This document shows positions 1 through 8,781 of a stretch of 64,000 nucleotides of DNA, piece by piece. Position 1 is the stretch's first letter. Every line of letters starts with the position of its first letter. The DNA comes from Rugamonas aquatica (GTDB lineage: Bacteria; Pseudomonadota; Gammaproteobacteria; Burkholderiales; Burkholderiaceae_D): contig NZ_WHUG01000001.1 in NCBI RefSeq assembly GCF_009380215.1, positions 806,001-870,000 on the forward strand, read 5' to 3'. The position numbers and the translations under genes are program-made. Below the pieces are notes generated by a model. It was given only the letters and a program-made list of their open reading frames with translations, made no database searches and was not told the origin of the DNA.

Positions 1-1
1 C

Positions 2-802
2 ATGAACAAGCAGGCATACCTCGACGCGCTCAAACAGGCCATGCAGGGACTGCCCCCGGAAACGGTGGCCAAGACCCTGGCCTACTACGAGCAGCGCTTC
101 ATCGACGGCCTGGTGGCCGGCCGCAGCGAGGCTGAGGTCTACAAGGAACTCGACGAGCCGCGCAAAGTGGCCATGACGCTGCGCGCCAACGTCCACCTGA
201 ACGCCTTCGAACAGAAGAAAACCCCGGTCAACCTGGCCCGCGTGATGGTCTCCTTCATCGGCCTGGCGATCTTCAACCTCTTCATGGTGATCCCGGCGAT
301 GGTGTACGCCTCGCTGCTGGCCGCCGTCTACATCAGCGCCTTCGGCTTCTACATCGGCGGCGTGGCCCTGGTGGCGAGCGGCCTGTCTGGCCAGAACGAA
401 CTGGCGCTGGAAGGCCCGCTGCGTCACGTGATGGAGTTCACCAACGCCCACTTCGACTCGCCGGAGCAGCAACAGGAGACCGAAGGCTGGCGCATGGCGA
501 TCAACAGCATGGGCGTCCAGATCAACAAGGAGCCGGATGCCCAGGACAACAGCAGCTCCGGCGACGAAAACCTGAGCCGCAGCGGACGCCTGCTGAACCG
601 CGCCGAGGCGGTGGCCACCGGCGACCTGCGCATCACCACGGATTTCGACAGCGGCGCCCGCACCAGCCAGTCGCTGATCGGCTTCGGCCTGATACTGGGC
701 GGGATAGGCCTGTGCCTGATCAGCATCGTCGCCACCCGCTACACCATGATCGGCCTGCGAAGGTATATCGCAATGAATGTGTCCCTGCTTCGCGGACGCT
801 AA
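2..802 (+). CDS. DUF1700/HAAS-domain membrane protein
   Basis: The 266-residue protein begins with a helical domain of the HAAS/DUF1700 type (about residues 1-70, opening MNKQAYLDALKQAMQGLPPE), followed by two closely spaced hydrophobic segments (about 80-125), a polar linker rich in Ser/Asp/Glu, and a last membrane segment near 222-245. In this family the gene usually lies behind a PadR regulator and the HAAS domain is thought to relay signals to membrane or envelope partners; any upstream PadR gene would be outside this window. The next gene, a DUF2807 protein, starts 6 bases later, so the two are very likely one operon. The ATG sits at base 2, so its ribosome site is not visible and an earlier start cannot be excluded. 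Confidence 0.8.
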   Translation: MNKQAYLDALKQAMQGLPPETVAKTLAYYEQRFIDGLVAGRSEAEVYKELDEPRKVAMTLRANVHLNAFEQKKTPVNLARVMVSFIGLAIFNLFMVIPAMVYASLLAAVYISAFGFYIGGVALVASGLSGQNELALEGPLRHVMEFTNAHFDSPEQQQETEGWRMAINSMGVQINKEPDAQDNSSSGDENLSRSGRLLNRAEAVATGDLRITTDFDSGARTSQSLIGFGLILGGIGLCLISIVATRYTMIGLRRYIAMNVSLLRGR

Positions 803-808
803 GGAGTC

Positions 809-1621
809 ATGAACATGCGCGCTTTATTAAAAATCGGTACCAGCCTGCTGCTGCTGTCCTTCGTCCTGATCGGCATCAGCTACAGCATGCTCAAGGCCTA
901 CGGCAGCACCAGCCCGACCAGTTCGGCCGGGCGTTCACTGGGCAGCGAGACCCGCAAGATTGACGCCATGGCCACTGCCATTGAACTCAGCGGCCCGATA
1001 GACCTGATCCTGATCCAGGGCCCCGTCGCCTCGCTGAAGGTACGCGGCGAACAGCGCTCGCTGGCCAATATCGAGACCATCCAGGATGGCCGCGACCTGC
1101 ACATCGGCACCAAGGGCATGCTGCTCAATCCGCGCCATCCGCTGCAGGTGGAACTGATACTGCCGCAGCTGGAAGAGCTGGTGGTACGCAGCAGTGGCGA
1201 CACCAAGGTCTCCGGCTTCACCGGCGACAAGCTGGAATTGCAACTGCATGGCTCGGGCAATGTGAACTTCACCGGCCGCTATCGCGAGCTGACCGCCAGC
1301 GCCCACGGCAGCGGCCATCTGAACCTGAATGCGGGCAGCAGCGAGGATGTGGAACTGGAGATGGTGGGTTCGGGCCAGATCACTTCGTCGGGCAGCTGCA
1401 AAACACTGACTGCGGAGCTGACCGGCTCCGGCGACCTCGATGCGCGCCACTTGGCGTCGGAAAAAGTGACGGTCAACCTGAAGGGCTCGGGCACCAGCCA
1501 GGTCTTCGCCAAGCACTCGGCCGACCTGACCCTGCGCGGCAGCGGCGATATCCGCGTGATGGGCAACCCAGACAACCGCAACGTCAGCCGCACCGGTTCG
1601 GGCGACGTGACCTGGGAATAA
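809..1621 (+). CDS. DUF2807 head-GIN domain exported protein
   Basis: The 270-residue product has an N-terminal signal peptide or anchor (about residues 7-28). The rest is a repetitive, Gly/Ser-rich beta-structure in which the phrase GSG or GSGD recurs about every 20 residues (for example VVRSSGDTKVSGF, HGSGNVNF, GSGHLNL, GSGDLDARHL). This is the pattern of the DUF2807 putative auto-transporter adhesin head-GIN domain. It probably acts in the periplasm or at the cell surface. An AAGGAG site precedes the ATG and the gene follows the HAAS-domain gene by 6 bases, so they are likely co-translated. The function of the DUF1700-DUF2807 pair in proteobacteria is not established; an envelope-stress role is inference. 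Confidence 0.82.
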   Translation: MNMRALLKIGTSLLLLSFVLIGISYSMLKAYGSTSPTSSAGRSLGSETRKIDAMATAIELSGPIDLILIQGPVASLKVRGEQRSLANIETIQDGRDLHIGTKGMLLNPRHPLQVELILPQLEELVVRSSGDTKVSGFTGDKLELQLHGSGNVNFTGRYRELTASAHGSGHLNLNAGSSEDVELEMVGSGQITSSGSCKTLTAELTGSGDLDARHLASEKVTVNLKGSGTSQVFAKHSADLTLRGSGDIRVMGNPDNRNVSRTGSGDVTWE

Positions 1622-1625
1622 CGAT

Positions 1626-2861
1626 CTAGCTGCGCGCCAGCCAGGCCAGGACATCGCGTCCTGCCGCTTGGCCGCTGGCCAGGCAAGCCGTCAGCAGATA
1701 GCCGCCGGTTGGTGCTTCCCAGTCGACCATCTCGCCCGCCACGAACACGCCCGGCGCGGATTTCAACATCGTTCCTTCCAACGCATCCCAACGCACGCCG
1801 CCAGCGCTGCTGATCGCTTCGTCGATCGGGCGTGGACGCAGCAGCCGCACCGGCAGATGCTTGATCGCCCGCGCCAGCTGATCCTCGTCCGCGTATTGGT
1901 CCTTGCTCAGGCATTCGCGCAGCAGGCCGGCCTTCACGCCCTTGATACCCAAACGGCTTTGCAGATGGCTGGCCATCGAGCGCGCGCCGCGTGGTCGCGC
2001 CACTTCGTCCGCCACTCGCTGCGCCGTCAAGTCGGGCAGCAGGTCGAGATAGATGGTGGTGGAGCCGTCGGCGGCAATCTGGTCGCGCAAGGCGGCCGAC
2101 AAGGCGTAGATCAAACTACCTTCGATGCCGCCCTGGGTGACGACGAACTGGCCCTGCTTGCGGAAGGCCTTGCCGTCGGCGCCGGTCGAGATGATGGCGA
2201 CGGTGGTCAATGGCTCGCCCGCGTTGCGGCTGCTGAAATGCTCGCTCCAGGCGACATCGAAGCCGCAGTTCGCTGGCACCAGCGGCGTCACCGCCGCGCC
2301 GCGTGCGGCCAGCAAAGGCACCCAGGCGCCGTCGGAACCCAATCGCGCCCAGCTGCCGCCGCCCAAAGCCAGTACGACCGCGTCAGCCTGCACCAGCAGC
2401 TCGCCGTCCGGCGTGTCCAGCACCAGCGCGTCGTCGCGCCAGCCCAGCCAGCGGTGGCGCATATGGAACTGCACGCCGCTCTCGCGCAGCCGGTGCAGCC
2501 AGGCGCGCAGCAGCGGCGCCGCCTTCATATCGGTCGGGAACACGCGGCCGGACGTGCCGACAAACGTATCCACGCCCAAACCATGCACCCAATCCCGCAC
2601 ATCCTGCGGGCCGAACGCGTCCAGCATGGAGCGCAGCGGCGCCGAGCCCTTGCCGTAGCGCGTAACGAAGTCCGCATACGGCTCGGCGTGCGTGATGTTC
2701 ATGCCGCCACGCCCGGCCAACAGGAATTTGCGGCCGACCGACGGCATCGCGTCATAAACGTCGACACGCGCCCCGCCCTGCGCCAGGGTTTGGGCGGCCA
2801 TCAGGCCGGCGGGACCGCCGCCGATGACGGCAACGCGAAAAGGTGTCAAACTAGACTGCAT
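1626..2861 (-). CDS. BaiN/HI0933-type flavoprotein (NAD(P)/FAD-dependent oxidoreductase)
   Basis: The 411-residue protein carries the dinucleotide motif VIGGGPAGL (residues 12-20), the GRKFLLAGRGGMNITH signature of the HI0933/BaiN flavoprotein family (43-58), and a C-terminal FAD-contact segment (GVFVAGEMVDWEAPTGGY, around 370-390). It best matches the subfamily known as TIGR03862. Members are soluble flavoproteins whose substrate is mostly unknown, so no reaction is assigned. The gene converges on the DUF2807 gene with a 4-base gap and starts at an ATG 36 bases from the divergent small membrane-protein gene. Confidence in the family is high and in function low. Confidence 0.88.
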   Translation of the reverse strand: MQSSLTPFRVAVIGGGPAGLMAAQTLAQGGARVDVYDAMPSVGRKFLLAGRGGMNITHAEPYADFVTRYGKGSAPLRSMLDAFGPQDVRDWVHGLGVDTFVGTSGRVFPTDMKAAPLLRAWLHRLRESGVQFHMRHRWLGWRDDALVLDTPDGELLVQADAVVLALGGGSWARLGSDGAWVPLLAARGAAVTPLVPANCGFDVAWSEHFSSRNAGEPLTTVAIISTGADGKAFRKQGQFVVTQGGIEGSLIYALSAALRDQIAADGSTTIYLDLLPDLTAQRVADEVARPRGARSMASHLQSRLGIKGVKAGLLRECLSKDQYADEDQLARAIKHLPVRLLRPRPIDEAISSAGGVRWDALEGTMLKSAPGVFVAGEMVDWEAPTGGYLLTACLASGQAAGRDVLAWLARS

Positions 2862-2900
2862 GCATTAGGTCCGATATGAGACATTGTTACAGGAGACATG

Positions 2901-3152
2901 ATGGGCGCGACATTCTGGATGAAACGCTATTTACAGGCCGCGGTGCCCTTGTTTGCGATACTGGCGGCGGTGGAATGGGTCAAAGGCTCGACCACGCGCG
3001 AAGACTATGTGAGCGCCGCCGTCTGGGCGCTGGCCGCGGCAGGCATTTTCACCTATGCCGCATGGCGGCGCTACCGCAGCGCCAAGGCCTGCGGCATGTG
3101 CGACGACCTGGCCGCCGCGCGCAACGCCAGCGCCAAGGCCAAGAAGCCCTGA
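2901..3152 (+). CDS. small hypothetical membrane protein
   Basis: This is an 83-residue protein with one or two hydrophobic segments (about residues 9-25 and 40-57) and a basic, Ala-rich tail containing a CGMC motif. Two in-frame ATGs stand side by side at 2898 and 2901. The AGGAG at 2891-2895 lies 5 bases before the second but only 2 before the first, so the second is preferred. I recognise no family. It is divergent from the flavoprotein gene and converges on moaD, so it is probably a single-gene unit. Confidence 0.6.
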   Translation: MGATFWMKRYLQAAVPLFAILAAVEWVKGSTTREDYVSAAVWALAAAGIFTYAAWRRYRSAKACGMCDDLAAARNASAKAKKP

Positions 3153-3179
3153 ACGCCAGGCCGCTGCTTAAGCTCTACT

Positions 3180-3434
3180 TCAACCGCCGGTAACCGGCGG
3201 GAAGAACGCCACCTCGGCGCCATCGGCCAGCGCCGCATCGGCGCCGCACATCACCTGGTTGCAAGCCATGCGCAGAGCCGGATTGCCCAGCGCCTGCTGC
3301 CAAACGTCGCCGCGTGCGGCCAGATGGGCGCGCAAGTCACCCACCGTACCGACACCAGCCGGCAGCTCCAGCGTCTCGGACGACGCACCCAGCGCCTCGC
3401 GCACGCTGGCAAAAAATTTAACAGTAACAGCCAT
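3180..3434 (-). CDS. moaD: molybdopterin synthase sulfur-carrier subunit MoaD
   Basis: The 84-residue ubiquitin-like protein (MAVTVKFFASVREALG at the N-terminus) ends in the Gly-Gly tail (PPVTGG) that is adenylated and thiocarboxylated in MoaD. With MoaE it converts cyclic pyranopterin monophosphate to molybdopterin in the cytoplasm. Its ATG overlaps the moeA stop codon in a TGATG arrangement, which implies translational coupling. moaE often follows in related genomes, but no moaE lies downstream here because the next gene is on the other strand. Confidence 0.93.
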   Translation of the reverse strand: MAVTVKFFASVREALGASSETLELPAGVGTVGDLRAHLAARGDVWQQALGNPALRMACNQVMCGADAALADGAEVAFFPPVTGG

Positions 3435-4654
3435 CAGTACATTAACTCGCTAAACGGTATAAATCGAACCATGTCCCCTGCGGCGATGGTCTGGCCTGGC
3501 GGATTATCGATCACGCCATCGCCCCATACGGTCGACGTCAGAACGCCGGAACTCTGGTTGGTGAACAGTTCCAGGCCGCCGGTGGCATTGATGCGGGCGC
3601 GCAGGAACTCATTGCGCTTGTCCGCCTTAGGCCAGTTGAAATCGGCGCGCATCGGGAACGCGCGCGGCGCCAGCCCTTCCGTCACGCCTTGCAGGCGCAG
3701 GAGGAATGGACGCACAAACATCAGGAAGGTGATAAAGCTCGACACCGGATTGCCCGGCAAGCCGACAAAGAAAGCCTTGCCCACCTCACCGAACGCCAGC
3801 GGCTTGCCCGGCTTGACGGCGATCTGCCACATATTCAGCTTGCCTTCCGCCTCGACGGCTGGCTTGATGTGATCCTCCTCGCCGACCGAGACGCCGCCGG
3901 AAGTGATAATCAAATCATGCGCCTGCGCGCATTCGCGCAGCACCGAACGCGTAGCGTCCAACGAATCGGGCACGATGCCGAAGTCGGTGATCTCGCAGCC
4001 CAGGTTTTCCAGCAGCGCGCGCAGCGTGAAGCGGTTGGAATTGTAGATGGCGCCAGGCGCCAGCGGCTCGCCCGGCATCGTCAACTCATCACCGGTGAAG
4101 AACACGGCCACGCGCAGCTTGCGCTTGACCGGCAGTTCGGCCAGTCCGACCGATGCCGCCAGCCCCAGCTCCTGACTGCGCAGGCGCGTACCGGATGGCA
4201 GGATCACGCTGCCGTTGGTGATGTCCTCGCCGGCGCGGCGTATCCATTCGCCGGACTTCGGCGCATGGCGTATCGTCACCAGATTGCCCACCAACTCGCA
4301 CTGCTCCTGCATCACGACCGCATCCGCGCCCTCGGGTATCAGCGCGCCCGTGAAGATGCGCGCAGCGGTCCCCGGCAGCAAAGGCTGGCCGACATGGCCG
4401 GCCGGAATGCGCTGCGACACCGTCAGCGCCGCATTGCCGCTGACGCAATCGGCGGCGCGTACCGCGTAGCCGTCCATCTGCGTATTGTCGCGGCCCGGTA
4501 CGTTCATCTCCGACACCTGCGCCTTCGCCAGCACGCGGCCATTGGCCGCCAGCGTAGGCACCACTTCCACATCGGTCAGCGGACGCACGGCGGCGGCCAT
4601 CAGGGCCAGCGCTTCGCTGACCGCCAGCAGGGGCTTGGGCTTGTAGTCGCTCAT
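3434..4654 (-). CDS. moeA: molybdopterin molybdotransferase MoeA
   Basis: The 406-residue protein has the normal MoeA length and features: an early NTQMDGYAVRAAD segment (about residues 52-64), the central MoCF-like domain with ITSGGVSVGEEDH (around 250) and VKPGKPLAFG followed by GLPGNPVSS (around 282-305), and a C-terminal barrel domain ending near DMVRFIPFSELMY. It inserts molybdate into adenylylated molybdopterin. The gene follows thrC by 3 bases and overlaps moaD, giving the order thrC-moeA-moaD that is common in betaproteobacteria. Confidence 0.95.
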   Translation of the reverse strand: MSDYKPKPLLAVSEALALMAAAVRPLTDVEVVPTLAANGRVLAKAQVSEMNVPGRDNTQMDGYAVRAADCVSGNAALTVSQRIPAGHVGQPLLPGTAARIFTGALIPEGADAVVMQEQCELVGNLVTIRHAPKSGEWIRRAGEDITNGSVILPSGTRLRSQELGLAASVGLAELPVKRKLRVAVFFTGDELTMPGEPLAPGAIYNSNRFTLRALLENLGCEITDFGIVPDSLDATRSVLRECAQAHDLIITSGGVSVGEEDHIKPAVEAEGKLNMWQIAVKPGKPLAFGEVGKAFFVGLPGNPVSSFITFLMFVRPFLLRLQGVTEGLAPRAFPMRADFNWPKADKRNEFLRARINATGGLELFTNQSSGVLTSTVWGDGVIDNPPGQTIAAGDMVRFIPFSELMY

Positions 4655-4657
4655 CTT

Positions 4658-6136
4658 TTACAGGCCGGTATTCGCGGCGATGTAGGCTTTCATCTTCTCC
4701 ACGTCCGGCGGCATGACGACGAACTTCTGCGGCAGGTCTTCGATGTTCTCGAAGCCTTCCGGACGTTCTGCGTCCTCGCCCAGCGCATCGAGGATGGTTT
4801 CGTTGAACTTGGCGGCCAGCGCGGTTTCCAGCACGATCATCGTCACGCCTGGTTCCAGGTTCTCGCGCGCGACCTTGATGCCGTCGGCGGTGTGGGTGTC
4901 GATGACGATGCCGTAGTCATCGGCCACGTCGCGGATGGTGTTCAGGCGGTCGTCATGGGTGGACTTGCCGGACTTGAAGCCGTACTTCGCCACCAGTTTG
5001 AACTCGTCGCCGTCGGCGCCCGGTTTGCCGGACAGGTCGAAACCGCCGTGGGTTTCCACTTTCTGGAACAGCGCGCGGGTGCGGTCGCCGTCGCGGCCCA
5101 CCAGGTCGTAGATGAAGCGCTCGAAGTTGGACGCCTTGGAGATGTCCATCGACGGGCTGCTGGTGTGGTAGGTCTCGGACGACTTGCGCACGCGGTACAC
5201 GCCGGTGCGGAAGAATTCATCGAGCACGTCGTTTTCGTTGGTGGCGGCGACCAGTTTGTCGATCGGCAGGCCCATCATGCGGGCGATGTGGCCGGCGCAG
5301 ATATTGCCGAAGTTCCCCGACGGGACGGTGAACGACACCTTCTGGTCGTTGGAGGTAGTCGCCGACAGGTAGCCACGGAAGTAGTACACCACCTGCGCCA
5401 CCACGCGCGCCCAGTTGATCGAATTGACGGTGCCGATCTTCTGCTTGGCCTTGAACGGCAGGTCGTTGGAGACCGCCTTGACCATGTCCTGCGCATCATC
5501 GAACACGCCTTCGATGGCGATGTTGAAGATGTTCGGATCCTGCAGCGAGAACATCTGCGCGGTCTGGAAGGCGCTCATCTTCTTGTGCGGCGACAGCATG
5601 AACACGCGGATGCCCTGCTTGCCGCGCATCGCGTATTCGGCAGCGCTGCCGGTATCGCCGGAGGTGGCGCCGAAGATGTTCAGCTGCGCGTTCTGCTTGG
5701 CCAGCGTGTACTCGAACAGATTGCCCAGCAACTGCATTGCCATGTCCTTGAAGGCCAGGGTCGGGCCGTTGGACAGCGCCTGCAATACCAGCTTGGTGCC
5801 GTTTTCGCCCTCTTCCAGCACGCGCAGCGGCGTGATCTGGGATGCTTTTTCGCCTTTACGGGCGTTCTTGTAGACTTCCTTGGTGTAGGTCTTGGCGGTC
5901 AGCGCGCGCAGGTCGGCTTCAGGAATATCGGTCGCGAACTTCTTCAGAATCTCGAATGCCAGATCGGCATAGGACAGCTGGCGCCAGGCATCCAGCTCGG
6001 CGCCGGTCACTTGCGGATAGGCGGTCGGCAGGAACAGGCCGCCGTCGACGGCCAGACCACCCAGAAGGATGTCGGAGAATTGTTGGGAAGACGAAGCGGC
6101 GGCCGATGCGGCGGCGCGGGTAGACACGTATTGCAT
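4658..6136 (-). CDS. thrC: threonine synthase
   Basis: The 492-residue PLP enzyme converts O-phosphohomoserine to threonine. The N-terminal LLGGLAVDGGLFLP segment, the PLP-lysine motif GPTLAFKDMAMQ (Lys near residue 130), SGDTGSAAEYAM, and VPSGNFGNICAG are all characteristic of the long (fold-type II, group 1) threonine synthases. An Ala/Ser-rich stretch at residues 8-17 is a small extension compared with typical N-termini. It is first in a thrC-moeA-moaD unit. The homoserine dehydrogenase gene that often precedes thrC is absent; a hairpin and the serine/threonine catabolic operon lie upstream instead. Confidence 0.95.
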   Translation of the reverse strand: MQYVSTRAAASAAASSSQQFSDILLGGLAVDGGLFLPTAYPQVTGAELDAWRQLSYADLAFEILKKFATDIPEADLRALTAKTYTKEVYKNARKGEKASQITPLRVLEEGENGTKLVLQALSNGPTLAFKDMAMQLLGNLFEYTLAKQNAQLNIFGATSGDTGSAAEYAMRGKQGIRVFMLSPHKKMSAFQTAQMFSLQDPNIFNIAIEGVFDDAQDMVKAVSNDLPFKAKQKIGTVNSINWARVVAQVVYYFRGYLSATTSNDQKVSFTVPSGNFGNICAGHIARMMGLPIDKLVAATNENDVLDEFFRTGVYRVRKSSETYHTSSPSMDISKASNFERFIYDLVGRDGDRTRALFQKVETHGGFDLSGKPGADGDEFKLVAKYGFKSGKSTHDDRLNTIRDVADDYGIVIDTHTADGIKVARENLEPGVTMIVLETALAAKFNETILDALGEDAERPEGFENIEDLPQKFVVMPPDVEKMKAYIAANTGL

Positions 6137-6252
6137 AGATTAGAAAGTCCGGTTGAGCTAACGGCTAAAAGGCAGAACGGTACGAAGCGAGCGGATATTA
6201 TAGTGCGCCCGGCCGATTCCCGTAAAATCCTGTTGTTTTGCCATCACTCAAC

Positions 6253-6343
6253 TCCGGGGTCAGGTCTGACATTCGGACACGAGCTCTGCCATAGCGGTCG
6301 CTTACGGCAGAGCTCGTGTCCGAATGTCAGACCTGACCCCGGA
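6253..6343. repeat. perfect 38-base inverted repeat with 15-base loop
   Basis: The arms at 6253-6290 and 6306-6343 are exact reverse complements. The left arm begins TCCGGGGTCAGGTCTGACAT and continues through TCGGACACGAGCTCTGCC. It begins 5 bases beyond the sdaA stop codon and about 117 bases before thrC. The size and perfect pairing resemble a REP/BIME-type or miniature mobile repeat, and as RNA it would also make a strong terminator for the kbl-tdh-sdaA operon. No second copy was noticed in this window, so membership in a dispersed family is inference. Confidence 0.85.
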
Positions 6344-6348
6344 TCTAA

Positions 6349-7752
6349 TCAGCAGGCTGCGTGGTTCACCGTAATGACGTGGATCGCCAGGCCGCCCAGC
6401 GACGTTTCCTTGTACTTGGCCTGCATGTCGGCGCCGGTCTGGCGCATGGTTTCGATCACTTCGTCGAGGCTGACGAAGTGGGTGCCGTCGCCCTTCAGCG
6501 CCAGCGACGCGGCGGTGATGGCCTTGACCGCACCCATGCCGTTACGCTCGATGCACGGAATCTGTACCAGACCGCCGATCGGGTCACAGGTCATGCCCAA
6601 GTGGTGTTCGATGCCGATTTCGGCAGCGTTCTCGATCTGGGCGTTGGTGCCGCCCAGTGCCGCCACCAGTCCGGCCGCAGCCATCGCGCAGGCCACGCCC
6701 ACTTCGCCCTGGCAGCCGATTTCCGCGCCGGAGATCGACGCGTTACGCTTGCACAGCATGCCGATGGCGGCAGCCGTCAGCATGAAACTGCGCACGCCGG
6801 TGACAGGATCGCTGGGTTTACAGTCTTCCGCATAGTAGCGCAGCACCGCCGGGATGATGCCGGCCGCACCATTGGTCGGCGCGGTGACGACACGGCCGCC
6901 GGCCGCGTTTTCCTCGTTGACCGCCATCGCATACAGGCTGACCTGGTGCAGCGCATCGTGCGGCAGGTCGTTGGCGCGGTTGTCGGAAGCCTTGGCGTCG
7001 CTGGCCTGCTTCCACAAGTTGGCGGCGCGGCGCTTGACGTTCAAGCCACCCGGCAGTTGGCCAGGCATATCCAGACCGTGAGCGATACAGTCGCGCATCA
7101 CATGCCAGATCTTGTCGATGCCGGCGTTGACTTCCTCGTCGGTGCGCTTGACGTTTTCGTTCGTGCGCAGCATCTGCGGAATGGTCAGGCCGGTGCGCTC
7201 GCCGTGGGCCAGCAACTGGTCCATGGTGTCGAAGGCAAATGGAATCTCGGCGGCGGGAGCGCTGCCCACCGTCGGCGCGGCCTGGTGAGCCTCGCCTTCC
7301 TCTTTAATGAAGCCGCCGCCCACCGAGTAGTACACCTTGCTGAAGGTGCTGCCGTCGGTGCGCGTCAGCGTGAAGCGCATGCCGTTCGGGTGCTCGGCCA
7401 GCGATTCGGCCATGTGGAACACCAGGTTGATGCCGCGTTTGAACGGCACTTTGTGAGTGCCCAGCAGACGCAGCTCGCCGGCCTGCTCGGCCTGCGCCAG
7501 CTGGACGTCGACGCTGGTCGGCACCACGTCCTGCGGGGTTTCGCCCATCAGGCCGAGGATCACCGCCTTGTCGGTCGCGTGGCCAACGCCGGTCAGCGCC
7601 AGTGAACCATACAGCTCGGCGGTGACGCCGGTGACATCATCGAGCGGAGCGCTATCGAGCAGAAAACGGCGTGCCGCCACCATCGGTCCCACGGTGTGGG
7701 AACTCGACGGCCCAATGCCGATTTTAAACAGGTCGAATACGCTCATGTCCAT
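6349..7752 (-). CDS. sdaA: L-serine ammonia-lyase (iron-sulfur type)
   Basis: The 467-residue single-chain enzyme deaminates L-serine to pyruvate and ammonia. The beta-domain start [21 protein letters not shown] and the alpha-domain segments [36 protein letters not shown] and [12 protein letters not shown] show the conserved cysteines of the [4Fe-4S] serine dehydratases. ATGs at 7752 and 7746 are both possible; a GAGAGA site favours 7752. It lies 31 bases after tdh and is the last gene of a kbl-tdh-sdaA unit, which fits a route from threonine to glycine and serine to pyruvate. Confidence 0.95.
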   Translation of the reverse strand: MDMSVFDLFKIGIGPSSSHTVGPMVAARRFLLDSAPLDDVTGVTAELYGSLALTGVGHATDKAVILGLMGETPQDVVPTSVDVQLAQAEQAGELRLLGTHKVPFKRGINLVFHMAESLAEHPNGMRFTLTRTDGSTFSKVYYSVGGGFIKEEGEAHQAAPTVGSAPAAEIPFAFDTMDQLLAHGERTGLTIPQMLRTNENVKRTDEEVNAGIDKIWHVMRDCIAHGLDMPGQLPGGLNVKRRAANLWKQASDAKASDNRANDLPHDALHQVSLYAMAVNEENAAGGRVVTAPTNGAAGIIPAVLRYYAEDCKPSDPVTGVRSFMLTAAAIGMLCKRNASISGAEIGCQGEVGVACAMAAAGLVAALGGTNAQIENAAEIGIEHHLGMTCDPIGGLVQIPCIERNGMGAVKAITAASLALKGDGTHFVSLDEVIETMRQTGADMQAKYKETSLGGLAIHVITVNHAAC

Positions 7753-7783
7753 CAGATGTCTCTCTTTTTTATAGTGTGTTGAA

Positions 7784-8755
7784 TTACGCCGCTTTGCCCA
7801 GGTGGACGTCGACGTTGGCCAGCATGTCGGTCACCATTTCGTCGACGCCGATGCGGGCTTTCCAGCCCCAGTCCGCAGTCGCGGTGGCGTCGTCCAGGCT
7901 TTGCGGCCAGGTGTCGGCGATGGCCTGACGGCTATCCGGCTTGTAGCCGATCTTGAAGTCCGGCAGTGCGCGGGTGATCGCGGCGGCCAGCTGCTCCGGG
8001 TTGAACGACACGCCGGCCACATTGTACGCGGAACGGACCTTCACTTGTGCTGCCGGAGCGTCCATTAATTCGATGGTGGCGCGGATCGCATCGGGCATGT
8101 AGATCATCGGCAGCGTGGTCTGCGGGCCGAGGAAGCATTCATAGCGTTCGCCTCGCAGCGCCGAGTGGAAGATGGCGATGGCGTAGTCGGTGGTGCCGCC
8201 GCCCGGAGGCGACTTGAAGCTGATGATGCCTGGGTAGCGGATCGAGCGCACATCCACGCCGTATTTGATGAAGTAATACTCGCACAGGCGCTCGCCGGCC
8301 AGCTTGCTGATGCCGTAGATCGTGGTCGGGTCCATCACCGTGGTTTGCGGCGTGTTGACGGCCGGGGTGTTCGGGCCGAAGGCGGCGATCGACGAAGGCC
8401 AGAAGATGCGCAGCGGCTTGCCGATGGCGCCGCGTTCGCGCGCCACTTCCAGGATGTTAAGCAGGCCATCCATGTTCAGCGTCCAGGCTTTCAACGGCGC
8501 CGCTTCGCCGGTGGCCGACAGCATCGCCGCCAGCTGGTAGACCTGGGTGATGCCCTCGTCGGTGACCAGCGCCGACAGCGCGACCTTATCCAGTACGTTG
8601 AGCGTGGTGTAGCGCGCCGCGTTGTACAGATTGGTCGGGCTGATGTCGGCGGCGATGACGTTCTGTGCGCCGTGTTGAGCGGCCAGCGCTTCTACCAGCT
8701 CGCTGCCGATCTGGCCATTGGCGCCGATAACGAGGATGCGTTCTTGAGTGTTCAT
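7784..8755 (-). CDS. SDR-type L-threonine 3-dehydrogenase
   Basis: The 323-residue protein is an extended SDR/epimerase-fold enzyme: a Rossmann motif GANGQIGSELV at the N-terminus, SSIAAFG in the active-site region, and YGISKLAGE providing the Tyr/Lys pair. This matches the SDR-type threonine dehydrogenases that oxidise L-threonine to 2-amino-3-ketobutyrate with NAD, and not the zinc-dependent E. coli Tdh. An upstream in-frame ATG (8779) exists, but AGGA lies 8 bases before the ATG at 8755, which also matches the usual N-terminus. Its position directly after kbl, the next enzyme in the pathway, strongly supports the function. Confidence 0.9.
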   Translation of the reverse strand: MNTQERILVIGANGQIGSELVEALAAQHGAQNVIAADISPTNLYNAARYTTLNVLDKVALSALVTDEGITQVYQLAAMLSATGEAAPLKAWTLNMDGLLNILEVARERGAIGKPLRIFWPSSIAAFGPNTPAVNTPQTTVMDPTTIYGISKLAGERLCEYYFIKYGVDVRSIRYPGIISFKSPPGGGTTDYAIAIFHSALRGERYECFLGPQTTLPMIYMPDAIRATIELMDAPAAQVKVRSAYNVAGVSFNPEQLAAAITRALPDFKIGYKPDSRQAIADTWPQSLDDATATADWGWKARIGVDEMVTDMLANVDVHLGKAA

Positions 8756-8781
8756 ATTATTGTTCCTGACGATTTTCATGT

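Noticed and set aside
3689..6835. A 1048-codon open frame antisense to moeA, thrC and part of sdaA
   Set aside because: It overlaps three well-supported genes, has no recognisable domain, and long antisense frames are expected in high-GC DNA.
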